DNA from: Micromonospora olivasterospora
GTDB lineage: Bacteria > Actinomycetota > Actinomycetes > Mycobacteriales > Micromonosporaceae
Reading direction: 5' to 3'
DNA length: 64,000 nt
Assembly (NCBI RefSeq): GCF_007830265.1
Contig: NZ_VLKE01000001.1
Span: 1,426,001 to 1,490,000, forward strand
Under the pieces are notes generated by a model. The model saw only the letters and a program-made list of their open reading frames with translations. It was not told where the DNA came from and did no database searches. Shown here piece after piece: positions 1 through 9,336 of this stretch. Every line of letters starts with the position of its first letter. The first letter of the stretch is position 1. Position numbers and translations under genes: made by a program.

Positions 1-1
1 C

Positions 2-487
2 GCCTGCGACCACGAGGGCGTCACGCCGGACATGTACCTGCTGGGCAAGGCGCTCGGCGGCGGCATCGTGCCGGTCTCGGCCGTGGCCGCGAACGCCGAC
101 GTGCTGGGGGTGTTGAAGCCGGGCCAGCACGGCTCGACGTTCGGCGGCAACCCGCTGGCCTGCGCGGTCGCGACCGAGGTGGTCCGGCTGCTGGCCACGG
201 GCGAGTTCCAGCACCACTCGGCCGAGCTGGGCGAGCGGCTGCACGCCGGCCTGCGGGGGCTGGTCGGCAAGGGACTGGTCGCCGTCCGGGGCCGGGGCCT
301 GTGGGCGGGCCTCGACATCGACCCGGCGCTGATGACCGGCCGGCAGGCGTGCGAGCGGCTGATGGAGCGGGGCGTCCTCGCCAAGGACACGCACGGCTCG
401 ACCATCCGGCTCGCCCCGCCGCTGGTGATCACCACCGAGGAGATCGACCACCTGGTGGCGCAGCTCGCCGCGGTGCTGGCCGGCTGA
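2..487 (+). CDS. rocD: Ornithine--oxo-acid aminotransferase, C-terminal part
   Basis: The last 161 residues of a PLP-dependent class III aminotransferase; the 5' part lies outside the window, and the frame is already open at base 2. The PLP-binding lysine is in LLGKALGGG near the start, followed by GSTFGGNPLACAVA, which contacts the cofactor phosphate from the second subunit. The wording around the lysine (DHEGVTPDMYLLGKALGGG) fits ornithine aminotransferase better than acetylornithine aminotransferase (ArgD), which usually has AKGLGGG. Expected reaction: ornithine plus 2-oxoglutarate to glutamate semialdehyde plus glutamate, in the cytoplasm. It converges on the FHA gene, with a strong hairpin between them. 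ArgD remains a lesser alternative. Confidence 0.85.
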   Translation, partial: ACDHEGVTPDMYLLGKALGGGIVPVSAVAANADVLGVLKPGQHGSTFGGNPLACAVATEVVRLLATGEFQHHSAELGERLHAGLRGLVGKGLVAVRGRGLWAGLDIDPALMTGRQACERLMERGVLAKDTHGSTIRLAPPLVITTEEIDHLVAQLAAVLAG

Positions 488-501
488 CCGCGTACGCGCA
501 G

Positions 502-535
502 GGCGGGCGCCGGGACCTCGGTCCCGGCGCCCGCC
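502..535. terminator. Bidirectional hairpin terminator
   Basis: Perfect 15-bp arms (502-516 and 521-535) around the loop CTCG, placed between convergent rocD and the FHA gene. There is no T-tract, as is usual in high-GC actinobacteria. Confidence 0.8.
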
Positions 536-560
536 GTCGCTTCGCGCCCCGCCGCCCGCG

Positions 561-1709
561 TCAGGGGCGCGGCAGCCGCATCGCCATGGTGGGGGCCTCG
601 GCCATCACCGAGGTGGGGGTGAACGGCGCGCCCGTCGGCAGTTCCTCGGCGCGGCCGACCTGCACCCCCGGGTACAGCTCGACCATGTCCCGGGCCGAGA
701 GCACCCGGGACTGCTGCGGGGCCAGCGGGACCCGGTCGGGCTCGGCCATCGAGCCGCCGGGGCGGATGCCGGAGCCGTTGGTGCTGATGTCCGTCACGAT
801 CACCTCGCCGACCCGCAGCTCGAACCGGACGTGGCTGCGGCTGATCCAGCGCCGCGCCTCGTCGTTGAGCCACTGGCCGAGCACGATCCCGCCCTGCTGG
901 TCGGGCGCGCGCCCGACCAGGACCGGCTGCCCCTCGGTGAGCACGAACCGGCGGCGGACCATCCCGCCGACCCGCACCGCCAGCACCTCGGTACGCGGCC
1001 GCGGCCCGGCGTCGCCGAGCCGGGCGCCGTGCCGGGGGCAGGTCGGCACGCCGTTGCGCAGGGACGGTGGCGGCTGACCGGCCGGGGCCCGGTCCACCCG
1101 GGCGAGGTCGGCGAACGCCCCGCCGCCCCCGCCGCCGAACAGGGCGCAGCCCGGCTCGGGGCAGCGCCACTGCCGGGCGAGCAGCTTCGCGCCGGCCGGC
1201 GAGCGGGTGCCCGCGACCGGCACGTTGCCGCCGCCGACGTGGGCGATGAACACCGGCCCGCCCGCGCCGGGCACCGGCGCCAGCACCCGGCCGGGCTGCT
1301 CGACCAGCCACGGAAACCGGCCCCGCAGCCCGTCGAAGCGGGCCCGGGTGAGCACCGGCAGTCCGAGCAGGTCGGCGACCTCCAGCATCCGGTCGCCCGG
1401 GTTGTCCAGCACCTCCACCAGGCCGTCGTCGGCCCACCGGCGGACGACCATCCGCTCGTTGGAGGTCAGGTCGGCGTCGGAGAGCAGCGCCCGGTGGACC
1501 ACCGCGTAGACCGGAACGCTGTCCTCCTCCAGTTCGCGGGCGAGCGCGTCGATCACCATGCCGAGCCGGAGCAGGCTGGCCGGCCGGCCGCCGTCGAGAT
1601 CCTGGTAGCGGATCACCTCGGCCAGGTCGAGGACGGCCCGGGCCAGCGACGGGTCGGTGCAGACCCGCCCCTCGATGGCGTCGAGCACCTTGCTGATCTC
1701 GAATCTCAT
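561..1709 (-). CDS. FHA-domain protein with a Cys/His metal-site-like insert
   Basis: A 382-residue protein. The N-terminal ~160 residues are a helical domain I do not recognise. Next come CPEPGC (Cys183, Cys188) and CPRHG (Cys224, His227), which could form one zinc site. A forkhead-associated (FHA) domain spans roughly 262-345, with the expected GR, SRSH and STNG motifs that read phosphothreonine. It is presumably cytoplasmic and bound by a Ser/Thr-kinase substrate; a kinase gene lies about 9 kb away, but nothing links them directly. The gene starts inside the stop of the upstream pterin dehydratase (ATGA overlap), so the two are co-translated. The specific role is unknown. Confidence 0.8.
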   Translation of the reverse strand: MRFEISKVLDAIEGRVCTDPSLARAVLDLAEVIRYQDLDGGRPASLLRLGMVIDALARELEEDSVPVYAVVHRALLSDADLTSNERMVVRRWADDGLVEVLDNPGDRMLEVADLLGLPVLTRARFDGLRGRFPWLVEQPGRVLAPVPGAGGPVFIAHVGGGNVPVAGTRSPAGAKLLARQWRCPEPGCALFGGGGGGAFADLARVDRAPAGQPPPSLRNGVPTCPRHGARLGDAGPRPRTEVLAVRVGGMVRRRFVLTEGQPVLVGRAPDQQGGIVLGQWLNDEARRWISRSHVRFELRVGEVIVTDISTNGSGIRPGGSMAEPDRVPLAPQQSRVLSARDMVELYPGVQVGRAEELPTGAPFTPTSVMAEAPTMAMRLPRP

Positions 1710-1999
1710 CGGGCGCTCCGGAGAATGTCGTCGATCCGGCGCGCCAGCCCCAGGTCACGGTGGGTGACCCCGCCGGCCGAGTCGGTGACGCAACGGAAGG
1801 TCAGGGTCCGCCACCGGATGTCGATGTCGGGGTGATGGTCGAGCTCCTCGGCCACCACGGCGACCCGGTCGACCACCGCGATGGCCGCCGGGAAGCTGCC
1901 CAGCTCGACGACGCGGCTGATCCCGGTCGGGTCCCCCGTCCAGTCCGCCAGGCCGCCCAGCTCGTCTCGCACCGCCTCCGCGGTGAGCACGTCTGCCAT
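1706..1999 (-). CDS. Pterin-4a-carbinolamine dehydratase
   Basis: A 97-residue single-domain enzyme of normal family length. The signature EELDHHPDIDIRWRTLTF (residues 51-68), with active-site His55-His56, and GGVTHRD with His80 are all present. The family dehydrates 4a-hydroxytetrahydropterin. In bacteria it also occurs without an aromatic hydroxylase, and no such hydroxylase is visible here. It is the first gene of a two-gene unit with the FHA protein. The ATG at 1999 is the natural start. Confidence 0.92.
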   Translation of the reverse strand: MADVLTAEAVRDELGGLADWTGDPTGISRVVELGSFPAAIAVVDRVAVVAEELDHHPDIDIRWRTLTFRCVTDSAGGVTHRDLGLARRIDDILRSAR

Positions 2000-2204
2000 G
2001 GCCCGACCCTACCGGCTGGCGCACGCGCGGCAATCTCCAGCTGCCTCGGCCGGGCCCGGGAGCTGCGGGAACGCCGCGCCGGCGCGCCCGGGGCCCGGCG
2101 CTGCGACCCCCGCCTGTCGTCCCCACCCGCTACGGTGGACCGCGGCCCGGCCGGGCGTGGCCCCAGCGGCGCCCCGGCCCACCCTTCACAAGGAGTCACC
2201 CAGA

Positions 2205-2966
2205 ATGAACACTCGACGGCTGGCGACCACGGGGGTCGCGCTCGTCGCCGCGCTCGGTCTCGGTCTCACCGCCGGCTGCGGCAACCAGACCGGAGCGGAC
2301 GCTCCAGCCGCCAACGGCAACGCGACGCCCGCCACCAGCGCGCCGGCCGACCCGCTCGCCGAGCTGACCGCCGCCGCGCTCAAGCTGAACGAGGACAGCG
2401 TCCGGGTGGACATCGAGTCCTCCGTCGTGAACGGCGGGGGGCTCATGGACCCGCGCAGCAAGGCCGCGGAGATGACCCTCGACCTGGGCTCCAGCGGCGG
2501 CAAGCTTCGCCTGATCATGGTCGGCGACGACGCGTACCTGAAGACCGCGGCGATCTCCGACAAGTGGCTGCACATGGACGCCACCACGCTCGGCGCCAGC
2601 GGCCAGTTCAACCTGATGCCCGACGGCGACCCGGGCGGGGCGAAGAAGATGCTCCAGGGCGTGGTCGAGGTGGAGAAGACCGGCGAGCGCGCCTTCTCCG
2701 GCACGCTGGACTACACGAAGGCCAACCCCGGCAACAAGGAGATCGAGGCGCTCGGCGAGAAGGCGAAGGCGGTGCCCTTCACCGCGAAGTCCGACGCGGA
2801 GGGCCGCCTCGTCGAGCTGGTCGTCGACACCAGCGTCCTGCACCCGTCGCTGGGCAAGATGACCACCCGCTACTCGGATTTCGGGGCGAGCGTGTCCCCG
2901 CAGAAGCCGCCGGCCGGCGAGACCGAGGAGGCGCCGGAGTCGCTGAAGAAGGCGTTCGGCGGCTGA
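2205..2966 (+). CDS. Secreted lipoprotein, LppX/LprAFG-like
   Basis: A 253-residue lipoprotein. The signal peptide has a positive start (MNTRR), a hydrophobic core and the lipobox LTAGC, so Cys25 would be lipidated after cleavage. A short Ala/Pro/Thr linker follows, then a beta-rich domain with DSVRVDIESS, DDAYLKT and GTLDYTK motifs typical of LppX/LprG-type proteins that carry lipids at the outer face of the membrane. The start is supported by AAGGAG about nine bases upstream of ATG 2205; the frame is open further upstream, but that part lacks a ribosome site and reads as non-coding. It converges on the desaturase across a hairpin. The family assignment is by pattern and only moderately sure. 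Confidence 0.8.
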   Translation: MNTRRLATTGVALVAALGLGLTAGCGNQTGADAPAANGNATPATSAPADPLAELTAAALKLNEDSVRVDIESSVVNGGGLMDPRSKAAEMTLDLGSSGGKLRLIMVGDDAYLKTAAISDKWLHMDATTLGASGQFNLMPDGDPGGAKKMLQGVVEVEKTGERAFSGTLDYTKANPGNKEIEALGEKAKAVPFTAKSDAEGRLVELVVDTSVLHPSLGKMTTRYSDFGASVSPQKPPAGETEEAPESLKKAFGG

Positions 2967-2982
2967 CACCGTCGCACCGACG

Positions 2983-3016
2983 CGACGGGGCGGCGCCGCT
3001 CGGCGCCGCCCCGTCG
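2983..3016. terminator. Bidirectional hairpin terminator
   Basis: Perfect 15-bp arms (2983-2997 and 3002-3016) with loop GCTC, 17 bases after the lipoprotein stop and 11 bases before the end of the convergent desaturase gene. Confidence 0.8.
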
Positions 3017-3026
3017 TGCGTACGGC

Positions 3027-4112
3027 TCAGGCGTGTCCGGCCCCGGCCCGGGTGGCCGGTCCCGGGCCGCGCAGCGGGCGGCCCACCTCGTGCAGGTGGG
3101 CGAGCGCCTGCCGGTACGACTCGACCAGCCCCGCCTCGGCGTACGGGATGCCCCGCTCGGCGCAGTACGCCCGCACGATCGGCCGGGCCCGGCGCAGGTT
3201 GCCCCGGGGCATGTTCGGGAACAGGTGGTGCTCGATCTGGAAGTTGAGCCCGCCCAGCGCCGCGTCGACGAACCGGCCGCCCCGGACGTTGCGCGAGGTG
3301 AGCACCTGCTTGCGCAGGAAGTCGAGGTCGTCGCCGGCCGTCGGCATCGGCATGCCCTTGTGGTTCGGGGCGAACGCGCAGCCCATGTACAGCCCCCAGA
3401 GGCCCTGGTGCACGGCGACGAACGCCAGCGCCCGGCCCGGCGACAGCACCGCGAACAGCAGGCCGAGGTAGCCGGCGGCGTGTGCCGCGAGCAGGAGCCC
3501 CTCGACCGCCCGGTGCCTTACCGGGGTGGCGAACCGCCCGTCCGGCCCCCGACCGACGAGCGCCCGGACGCTCGCCACGTGCAGGTTCAGCCCCTCCAGC
3601 AGCAGCATCGGGAAGAACAGCCACGCCTGCCGCCGCGCCAGCCACCGCCCGAGCCCCCGGGTCGCGGCGGCCTGCTCGTACGTCCAGACCAGCGCGCCGG
3701 CCCCGACGTCCGGGTCCTCGTCGGCGTGGTTCGGGTTGGCGTGGTGGCGGTTGTGCTTGTCCACCCACCAGCCGTAGCTGAGCCCCACCGCCAGGTTGCC
3801 GGCGAGCAGGCCGGCCACCTCGCTGGGGCCCCGCCGGCGGAACATCTGCCGGTGCCCGGCGTCGTGCCCGAGGAACGCCACCTGCGTCGTGACCACCGCC
3901 AGGCCGACCGCGACCAGGAGCTGCCACCACGAGTCGCCGACCAGCGGCACGGCCGCCCAGCCGGCCACGAAGACCGCCAGGGTCAGCGCGATCCGGGCGG
4001 CGTACGCGCCGGGGCGGCGCCGGAGCAGACCGGCGGCGCTGATCCGGCGGGACAACTGTGCGTAGTCACTGCCCCGGTTGGCCGGCGGGCCCGCCACCGC
4101 TGCAAGCACCAT
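3027..4112 (-). CDS. Membrane fatty-acid (acyl-CoA) desaturase
   Basis: A 361-residue membrane di-iron desaturase. The three histidine boxes are HDAGH (83-87), HNRHH (120-124) and QIEHH (292-296). The Q at the start of the third box is typical of front-end/delta-6-like desaturases. Hydrophobic segments before box 1 and between boxes 2 and 3 fit the usual four-helix fold with the iron site on the cytoplasmic face. It needs an electron donor, which is not encoded nearby. ATG 4112 is preceded by GGGAG at good spacing; an upstream in-frame TTG at 4169 is less likely. The gene stands alone on its strand. The regiospecificity of the double bond cannot be read from the sequence. Confidence 0.9.
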   Translation of the reverse strand: MVLAAVAGPPANRGSDYAQLSRRISAAGLLRRRPGAYAARIALTLAVFVAGWAAVPLVGDSWWQLLVAVGLAVVTTQVAFLGHDAGHRQMFRRRGPSEVAGLLAGNLAVGLSYGWWVDKHNRHHANPNHADEDPDVGAGALVWTYEQAAATRGLGRWLARRQAWLFFPMLLLEGLNLHVASVRALVGRGPDGRFATPVRHRAVEGLLLAAHAAGYLGLLFAVLSPGRALAFVAVHQGLWGLYMGCAFAPNHKGMPMPTAGDDLDFLRKQVLTSRNVRGGRFVDAALGGLNFQIEHHLFPNMPRGNLRRARPIVRAYCAERGIPYAEAGLVESYRQALAHLHEVGRPLRGPGPATRAGAGHA

Positions 4113-4271
4113 TTCCGCTCCCCGTACCTCGGCATCCGGGTCCCGCCGGGCGGCGTGACCTGGTGTCAAGTCTCCGGTTTACGGTAGCGCTGAGTAACCC
4201 GGGCAACCCCCGGATCCGGGGTAGGGCGGGCCCTACCCCGGCCCGCCCCGGACACTCCCCGAGGAACCCGC

Positions 4272-7200
4272 TCACCCCATCCGGCCCACCGCCGCCCGGA
4301 GCCGGGCCAGGTCGCGGCGGCGCCGCTCGTACGTCGCGGCCAGGCCGATCAGGGCCAGCCCGCCGCCGGCCAGGAAGATCCACCGGGGCAGCAGGTCCCA
4401 GCCGCGGACCAGTTCGTACAGCGCCAGCACGGCCAGGGTGTTCCCGCCGAGCAGCACGGGCGCCTGCCAGCGGCGGGTGGCCCCGGCCAGCACCACGCCC
4501 AGCGCGGCGGCCCCGAGGAGCAGCCGCCGCCAGGGCTGCGGATCGGGCGCGAACAGCACCGACACGAGGCTGGGCAGGAGCCCGGCGGCCAGCGCCGGCC
4601 CGAGCGCCAGCCAGCTGTTCAGCCCCGGCCGGGTACGCAGGGCCACCACCCCGGCGGCCAGGGCGAGACCCGCCGCCGGCAGTGTGTACGCCTCCAGCAC
4701 CGCCACCCCGCCGGCGGCCAGCAGCAGCCAGGCGCCGAGCAACTCGCTGCCTCCGGCGATGCCCGCGAACGCCCACCGCTGCCCGCCCGGCTCGCCCCGG
4801 CGCAGCAGCCGCAGGCCGACGGCGGCGCCCCACAGCACGCAGACGGCGGCGGCGTGCCGGTACGACCCGAGCGCCTGCAGCAGCGCCAGCAGGGCGACGG
4901 CCTGGGCGGCGGCGTCCAGCGCCCGCCCGGCCGCTCCGGCCCTGACGGCCGCGAGGGCGGCGACGGCGAGGACCAGCGCCGCCACCGCCAGCACCGGGTA
5001 GGCCGCCGAGCGCAGCGGCAGGCCGGCCGCCAGCGCCGCGGTGAGCGCGAACCCGGTCGTCGCGGCGACCGCGACCAGGGCGCCGACCAGCCGTACGGCG
5101 CCCGCCCGGGCGACGGCGGCGACCAGCACGGCGACCACCACCAGCGCGGCGAGGCCGCCGAGCGTGCCGGCGCGGGTGGCGAGCAACCCGGCCAGCCCTG
5201 ACCCGGTGGCCACCAGCCCGACCGGCACGGTCACCGGGGCGAGCAGCGGCCGGGGTGGGGTCAGGACGGCGGCCAGCAGGGCGGCCAACCCGACGAGCAG
5301 GACGGCGGCCGGCACCACCGGCCACGGCGCGCCGGCGGCGGCGAGCAGCACGGGCAGCGCCGCTGCGGCGAACGGCAGCGCGGCGAGCGCCGCGCCCGCC
5401 CAGGCCGCGCGGTCAGCGGACCGGGATGGCGCGTCGGCGGCCCGCGCCCGGGCGTGGGCGGAGTACCCGGCCAGCGCGGCGGCCACGGTCAGCACGAGCA
5501 GCGCCACGCCGGCCGGGGCGGCGCCGGGCACGGGTCCGCCCGTCGGCGCGCCGGACCAGGGCGGGGCTGCCTCGCCGTACGGGGCGACGAGCGCGGTGAC
5601 GGTCGCCGGGGCGACGGCGAGGAGCGCGACCGCCGCCAGCCCGAGCGCGGTCAGCCGGAGCGTCGCCGCGGGACGGGCCACCGGCCCGGCGAGCACCGCC
5701 AGCAGGGTGGCCAGCGCGGCGTAGAGAGCCAGCGGCTCGTCGCCCCGTACGGCCAGCGGCGCCAGCCCGGCGAGCGCGGCCGCGAGGGCGAACGCGGTCG
5801 AGGCGTACCCGGTCAACTCCGGCCACCGGCGACGGACGGCGAGCAGGCCGACCAGCGTCAGCGCGACGGCGGCCAGGGCGGCCCGCGCCCGCCACCAGGG
5901 CTCGGCCCCGGCGGCGAGGAGCGCGACGGCCACCCCGGCCGGTACGGCCAGCAGCGCGACGGCCAGCGCGGCCCCGGCGACCCCCCGTCCGGCGGCGCCG
6001 GCCCGGCGGCCCGGGCGGCGACCGCCGTCCCGACCAGTACGACCGCGCCGAGCACGGCCGCCTCCCCGGCCGGGTCGGCCAGGCCGGCCAGGAGCGCGTG
6101 CCCGACCAGGACCGCCCCGGCCCCGGCCGGAACCAGCACGGCCCACGAGCGCCGGCCGGCGACGACGGCGGCCAGGAGGAGCGCGGCGCCGACCACCAGG
6201 TCGGCGGTGGGCACGACGGCCCAGGGCACCGGCCCGACGCCCCCGGCGCTCAGCACGGCGAGGGCGGCGGCCACCGCCGCGGTCGCCGGCCACGCCGCGC
6301 GGGGCAGCAGCGCCGCCAGCGCGACCGCCGTCACCGCCACGGCGATCGGCACCTGCCAGGCCCAGGACAGGTCCGGGCCGGCGGCGACGCCCTGCCACGG
6401 CGGCAGCGCCCGGCCCACGCCGACCGCGCCGAGCACCACGGCCAGCAGCGCGGCGACCTGCGCCGCACCGGCGACCACGACCAGCGCCCCGAGGCGCGGG
6501 CCGGCGCCGGCCCGGCGGGGCAGCAGCCGGACCGCGCCGGCCAGGGCCAGGGCGACCAGGGCCGTCGCCAGCGTCAGCAGCCCCGGCCGCAGCTGCGCCA
6601 CCGGCCGGAGCAGCGCGAGGGCCAGCACCGGGACGACGGCCCCGGCCGCTGTCGCGCGGAACACCCGACCGCCGGCGACCAGCGCCGCGCCGAGCAGCGC
6701 CACGGCCACCAGCAGCAGCGGGGCCCCGGCCAGCAGCGGGGAGCCGGCGGCCCGCCCCGGGCGAGCGGCACCAACGCGCACCCCGCCGCGACCGCGAGCG
6801 CGGCACCGTGCCCGACCCAGGCCAGCACCCGGCCGGCGACGACGACCGATCCCCCGGAGGCCGCCACCGGCACACCCGTCTCGACCGGCGTCGAAGCGGC
6901 CGGCGTCGGAACGGCCGGCGTCGGAACGGCCGGCGTCGGAACGGCCGGCGTCGGAACGGCCGGCGTCGGAACGGCCGGCGTCGGAACCGCAGACGCCGGG
7001 GCGGCAGACGCGGCCGGACCCCGGCGGCGCAGGGCGGCGACCACGGCCAGGTCCAGCAGCGCGACACCGACGAACACCGCCGCCCAACCGGCCGCCGACG
7101 GCCGGGCCGGGCCGGCGAGCAGCGGCAGCACCGGCTGCGCGGCGAGCAGCGCCGCGAACCACGGCACCGCCAGCCGGGTCAGCCGCCCGTAGCCGGCCGC

Positions 7201-7962
7201 CACCGCCGCGCTGGCCCCCCCGACCAGCGCGGCGTAGCGGCCGCCCGACCAGCCGGACACCCCGAACAGGTCGACCGACCAGGCGGCGTACCCGTCGAGC
7301 ACCACCAGCAGCAGGCCCACCGCGGCGAACGTCTCGGCGGTGCCGCGCAGCCCCCGCCGGGCCAGCACCGGCGGGACGGACAGGGCGAGCGCGGTGAACG
7401 CGAGCAGGATCAGCGCCCGCCCGGTGATCCCCACCGCGGCCCAGGCGACCGCCGTGAAGACCACGGCCGCCGTGCCCAGCAGCAGGCCGCCGAGGACGAA
7501 GAGCAGCCCCTGCACGGTCCGCGCCGACGTCTCCGGCCCGCCGACCGGAGGCACCGGCGGCACGGACGGGTACGCCGGGACCGGCCCGGGCACGGCCGCC
7601 GGCGCGGGACCGGCCATCGGCGCGGGACCGGCCATCGGCACGGGACCGGGCCCCGCCGTGGCCGGCGCCGCCGCGTGCGGTACGCCGAACGGTGTGGCCG
7701 CGCGCACCCGGGCCGCGAGGTCCGCCCGGCGGGCCTGCGCGGACCGGACCGCCGCGGCCAGTTCCAGGTACGTCCGGCGGGTCTGCTCCGCCCGCTCCGT
7801 GAGCGCGACGATCTCCCGGTCCAGCCGGATCACCTCGGCTGCCGCCGGGTCGGGCGCCCGGCCGCAGCGCCGGCAGCCGACGCTCAGGTCGGCCGGCCCG
7901 CCGCACCCGGGGCAGGGGTAGGCACTCGTGTTCACGCGGCCATCATGGTGGCCGCCCGCCAC
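4272..7962 (-). pseudogene. Large multi-pass membrane protein, broken by two frameshifts
   Basis: One long protein (about 1,230 residues) is spread over three reading frames. Segment 1 (7962 to about 6758) starts with a zinc ribbon (CPGCGG, CRRCG), a coiled coil, a Pro/Ala linker and several membrane helices. Segment 2 (about 6755-5987) and segment 3 (about 5980-4272) are almost wholly hydrophobic helices of Ala/Leu/Val. Frame changes occur in the C run at 6755-6758 and the C6 run at 5981-5986; restoring one C at each rejoins a continuous protein. The coding pattern is otherwise intact, so sequencing error is more likely than decay. The start may be ATG 7962 or, better placed before the zinc ribbon, GTG 7935. 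I do not recognise a function; the layout resembles uncharacterised actinobacterial integral membrane proteins of this size. Confidence 0.7.
6885..6989. repeat. 15-bp coding minisatellite, seven units
   Basis: Seven head-to-tail 15-bp units (five identical, the outer two variant) inside the frameshifted membrane protein gene. On the minus strand they encode a VPTPA pentapeptide repeat that forms a flexible linker between membrane helices. The number of units is likely to vary between strains. Confidence 0.92.
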
Positions 7963-7983
7963 CCGGGCCCAGAGTGCGGGTAC

Positions 7984-8304
7984 TCAGGCACGGGTCTGCT
8001 CGTACACCCAGGCCGTGTAGTCGGGGTTGCCGCTCTCCACCCGGGTCACCAGGATCTCCGGCACCTCGTACGGGTGGGTGGCCCGGATCTGGGCGACCAG
8101 CGCCGCCACCCGGTCCGAGGCGGTCTTGAACCGCACCGACCACTCCGTGCTGGTCTCCACCGCGGACCGCCACCAGTAGGTGCTGTCCACCTGGCCGCCG
8201 ACCTGGGCGCACGCCGCCAGCCGGCCGGCGACCGCGGCGGCCGCCAGCACGTCGGCGACCGCCCGACTGTCCACCACCGTCGTCACCACGCTGATCTGCT
8301 CCAC
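7984..8304 (-). CDS. cutA: Divalent-cation tolerance protein CutA
   Basis: A 106-residue protein of normal CutA length, GTG start. The conserved core is visible: VTTVVDSRAVADVLA at the N-terminus, then GRLAACAQV, a STYWW strand, EWSVRFKT, and the C-terminal THPYEVPEILV. CutA forms trimers and is linked to copper tolerance in E. coli, although its biochemical role elsewhere is unsettled. It is last in a unit with the acyltransferase (9-base gap) and the patatin-like gene. Confidence 0.95.
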   Translation of the reverse strand: MEQISVVTTVVDSRAVADVLAAAAVAGRLAACAQVGGQVDSTYWWRSAVETSTEWSVRFKTASDRVAALVAQIRATHPYEVPEILVTRVESGNPDYTAWVYEQTRA

Positions 8305-8313
8305 GAGCGCACC

Positions 8314-9336
8314 CTACGCGGCGTCGGCGTCGTCGCGGTTGGCCGCGATCCAGCCGTCGATCCGGGCCCACCAGTCGAAGAGCCAGTCGATGCGTTCCTG
8401 CCGGCCGACGGGGACCTCCTCCGGCGGTACGGACCAGAATCGCATCACGATCCGCTTGTCCATGGGCAGCTCCCGCCAGACGTCGGCGACGGTGAGCATC
8501 CGGTCCAGCCCGGTGTGCGCCACGAAGATCACCCCGGCGTCCGGGGCGGCGTCCAGCGCGGCGAGCATCCCGCCCGGCTGCGGGGCGAGGACGTGCTGCA
8601 TCCGTTCCGCGCGCAGCGCCATCCGCTCGAGGCCGAGCCCGCGCAGCCGGGCGATGGCGCGCAGCCGGCGGCGCGGGGTGAAGTTACCGCCCTCCGGGAA
8701 GATCACGAACGCGTCGTCGTCGTCCAGCCCGGTGGCGAGGTGGCCGATCTGGGCCGTCACGGACTCGTGCCGCTCGTGGGTCGGCGCGAGGAACCGGTTG
8801 GGCAGCCGGTTGAGCAGCACGTCGATCGCCGGGTCCCACTGGAGGCTCTCCTTGAGCACGATCCGGGGCTCCCGGTGGAACCAGTTGACCAGCGCGTGGA
8901 TCAGGATGAACGAGTCGCCGGGGCCGGCGTGCCGGCAGAGCACCAGCTCCGGCCGGCCGGGCAGCGCCGTGTCCGGGTCGGTGCCGACGACGTCGATGGT
9001 CAGCCGCAGCGTCCACCGGGCCTGCCAGAAGAACACCCGCAGGAACGCCCCGGCGAGCACGTAGTGCGCCCGCTGGAAGGCCGGCGCCCGCGCCCGGACG
9101 CCGAAGCCCGAGGCCAGCCAGAGCGCGAAGAGGGCGACCAGCGCCGCCGCGTCCCAGACCAGGTAGAGGCAGCCGATCCAGAGCAGCCGCAGCGGCCGCA
9201 GCCGGCCCGGCACCAGGGGGGACAGCATCAGCGCGAGCAGCGCCCAGACCGGGATGCTGGTCACCACGAGCACCGCGAGCAGCACCACGCCGGGCGCCAG
9301 CAGCAGCCGGCGGACCCACCGGGGCGGCAGCGGCAT
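8314..9336 (-). CDS. 1-acyl-glycerol-3-phosphate acyltransferase-like membrane protein
   Basis: A 340-residue protein with two or three N-terminal membrane helices (about 9-75) and a PlsC-type domain. The acyltransferase box is HAGPGD (His136, Asp141, an HX4D motif) and the substrate-binding box is FPEGG (213-217). The long N-terminal membrane part and the spacing differ from classic PlsC, so the acceptor may not be lysophosphatidate. The start codon overlaps the patatin stop by one base (TGATG), indicating coupled translation. Together with the patatin it suggests phospholipid remodelling. Confidence 0.85.
   Translation of the reverse strand: MPLPPRWVRRLLLAPGVVLLAVLVVTSIPVWALLALMLSPLVPGRLRPLRLLWIGCLYLVWDAAALVALFALWLASGFGVRARAPAFQRAHYVLAGAFLRVFFWQARWTLRLTIDVVGTDPDTALPGRPELVLCRHAGPGDSFILIHALVNWFHREPRIVLKESLQWDPAIDVLLNRLPNRFLAPTHERHESVTAQIGHLATGLDDDDAFVIFPEGGNFTPRRRLRAIARLRGLGLERMALRAERMQHVLAPQPGGMLAALDAAPDAGVIFVAHTGLDRMLTVADVWRELPMDKRIVMRFWSVPPEEVPVGRQERIDWLFDWWARIDGWIAANRDDADAA

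Noticed and set aside
4164..4169. TTG 4169 as desaturase start / TTGACA as promoter
   Set aside because: ATG 4112 has a better ribosome site, and no -10 box fits the TTGACA.
5454..7397. Long plus-strand frame opposite the membrane protein
   Set aside because: Composition is an antisense shadow; the minus strand holds coherent membrane helices in three joined frames.
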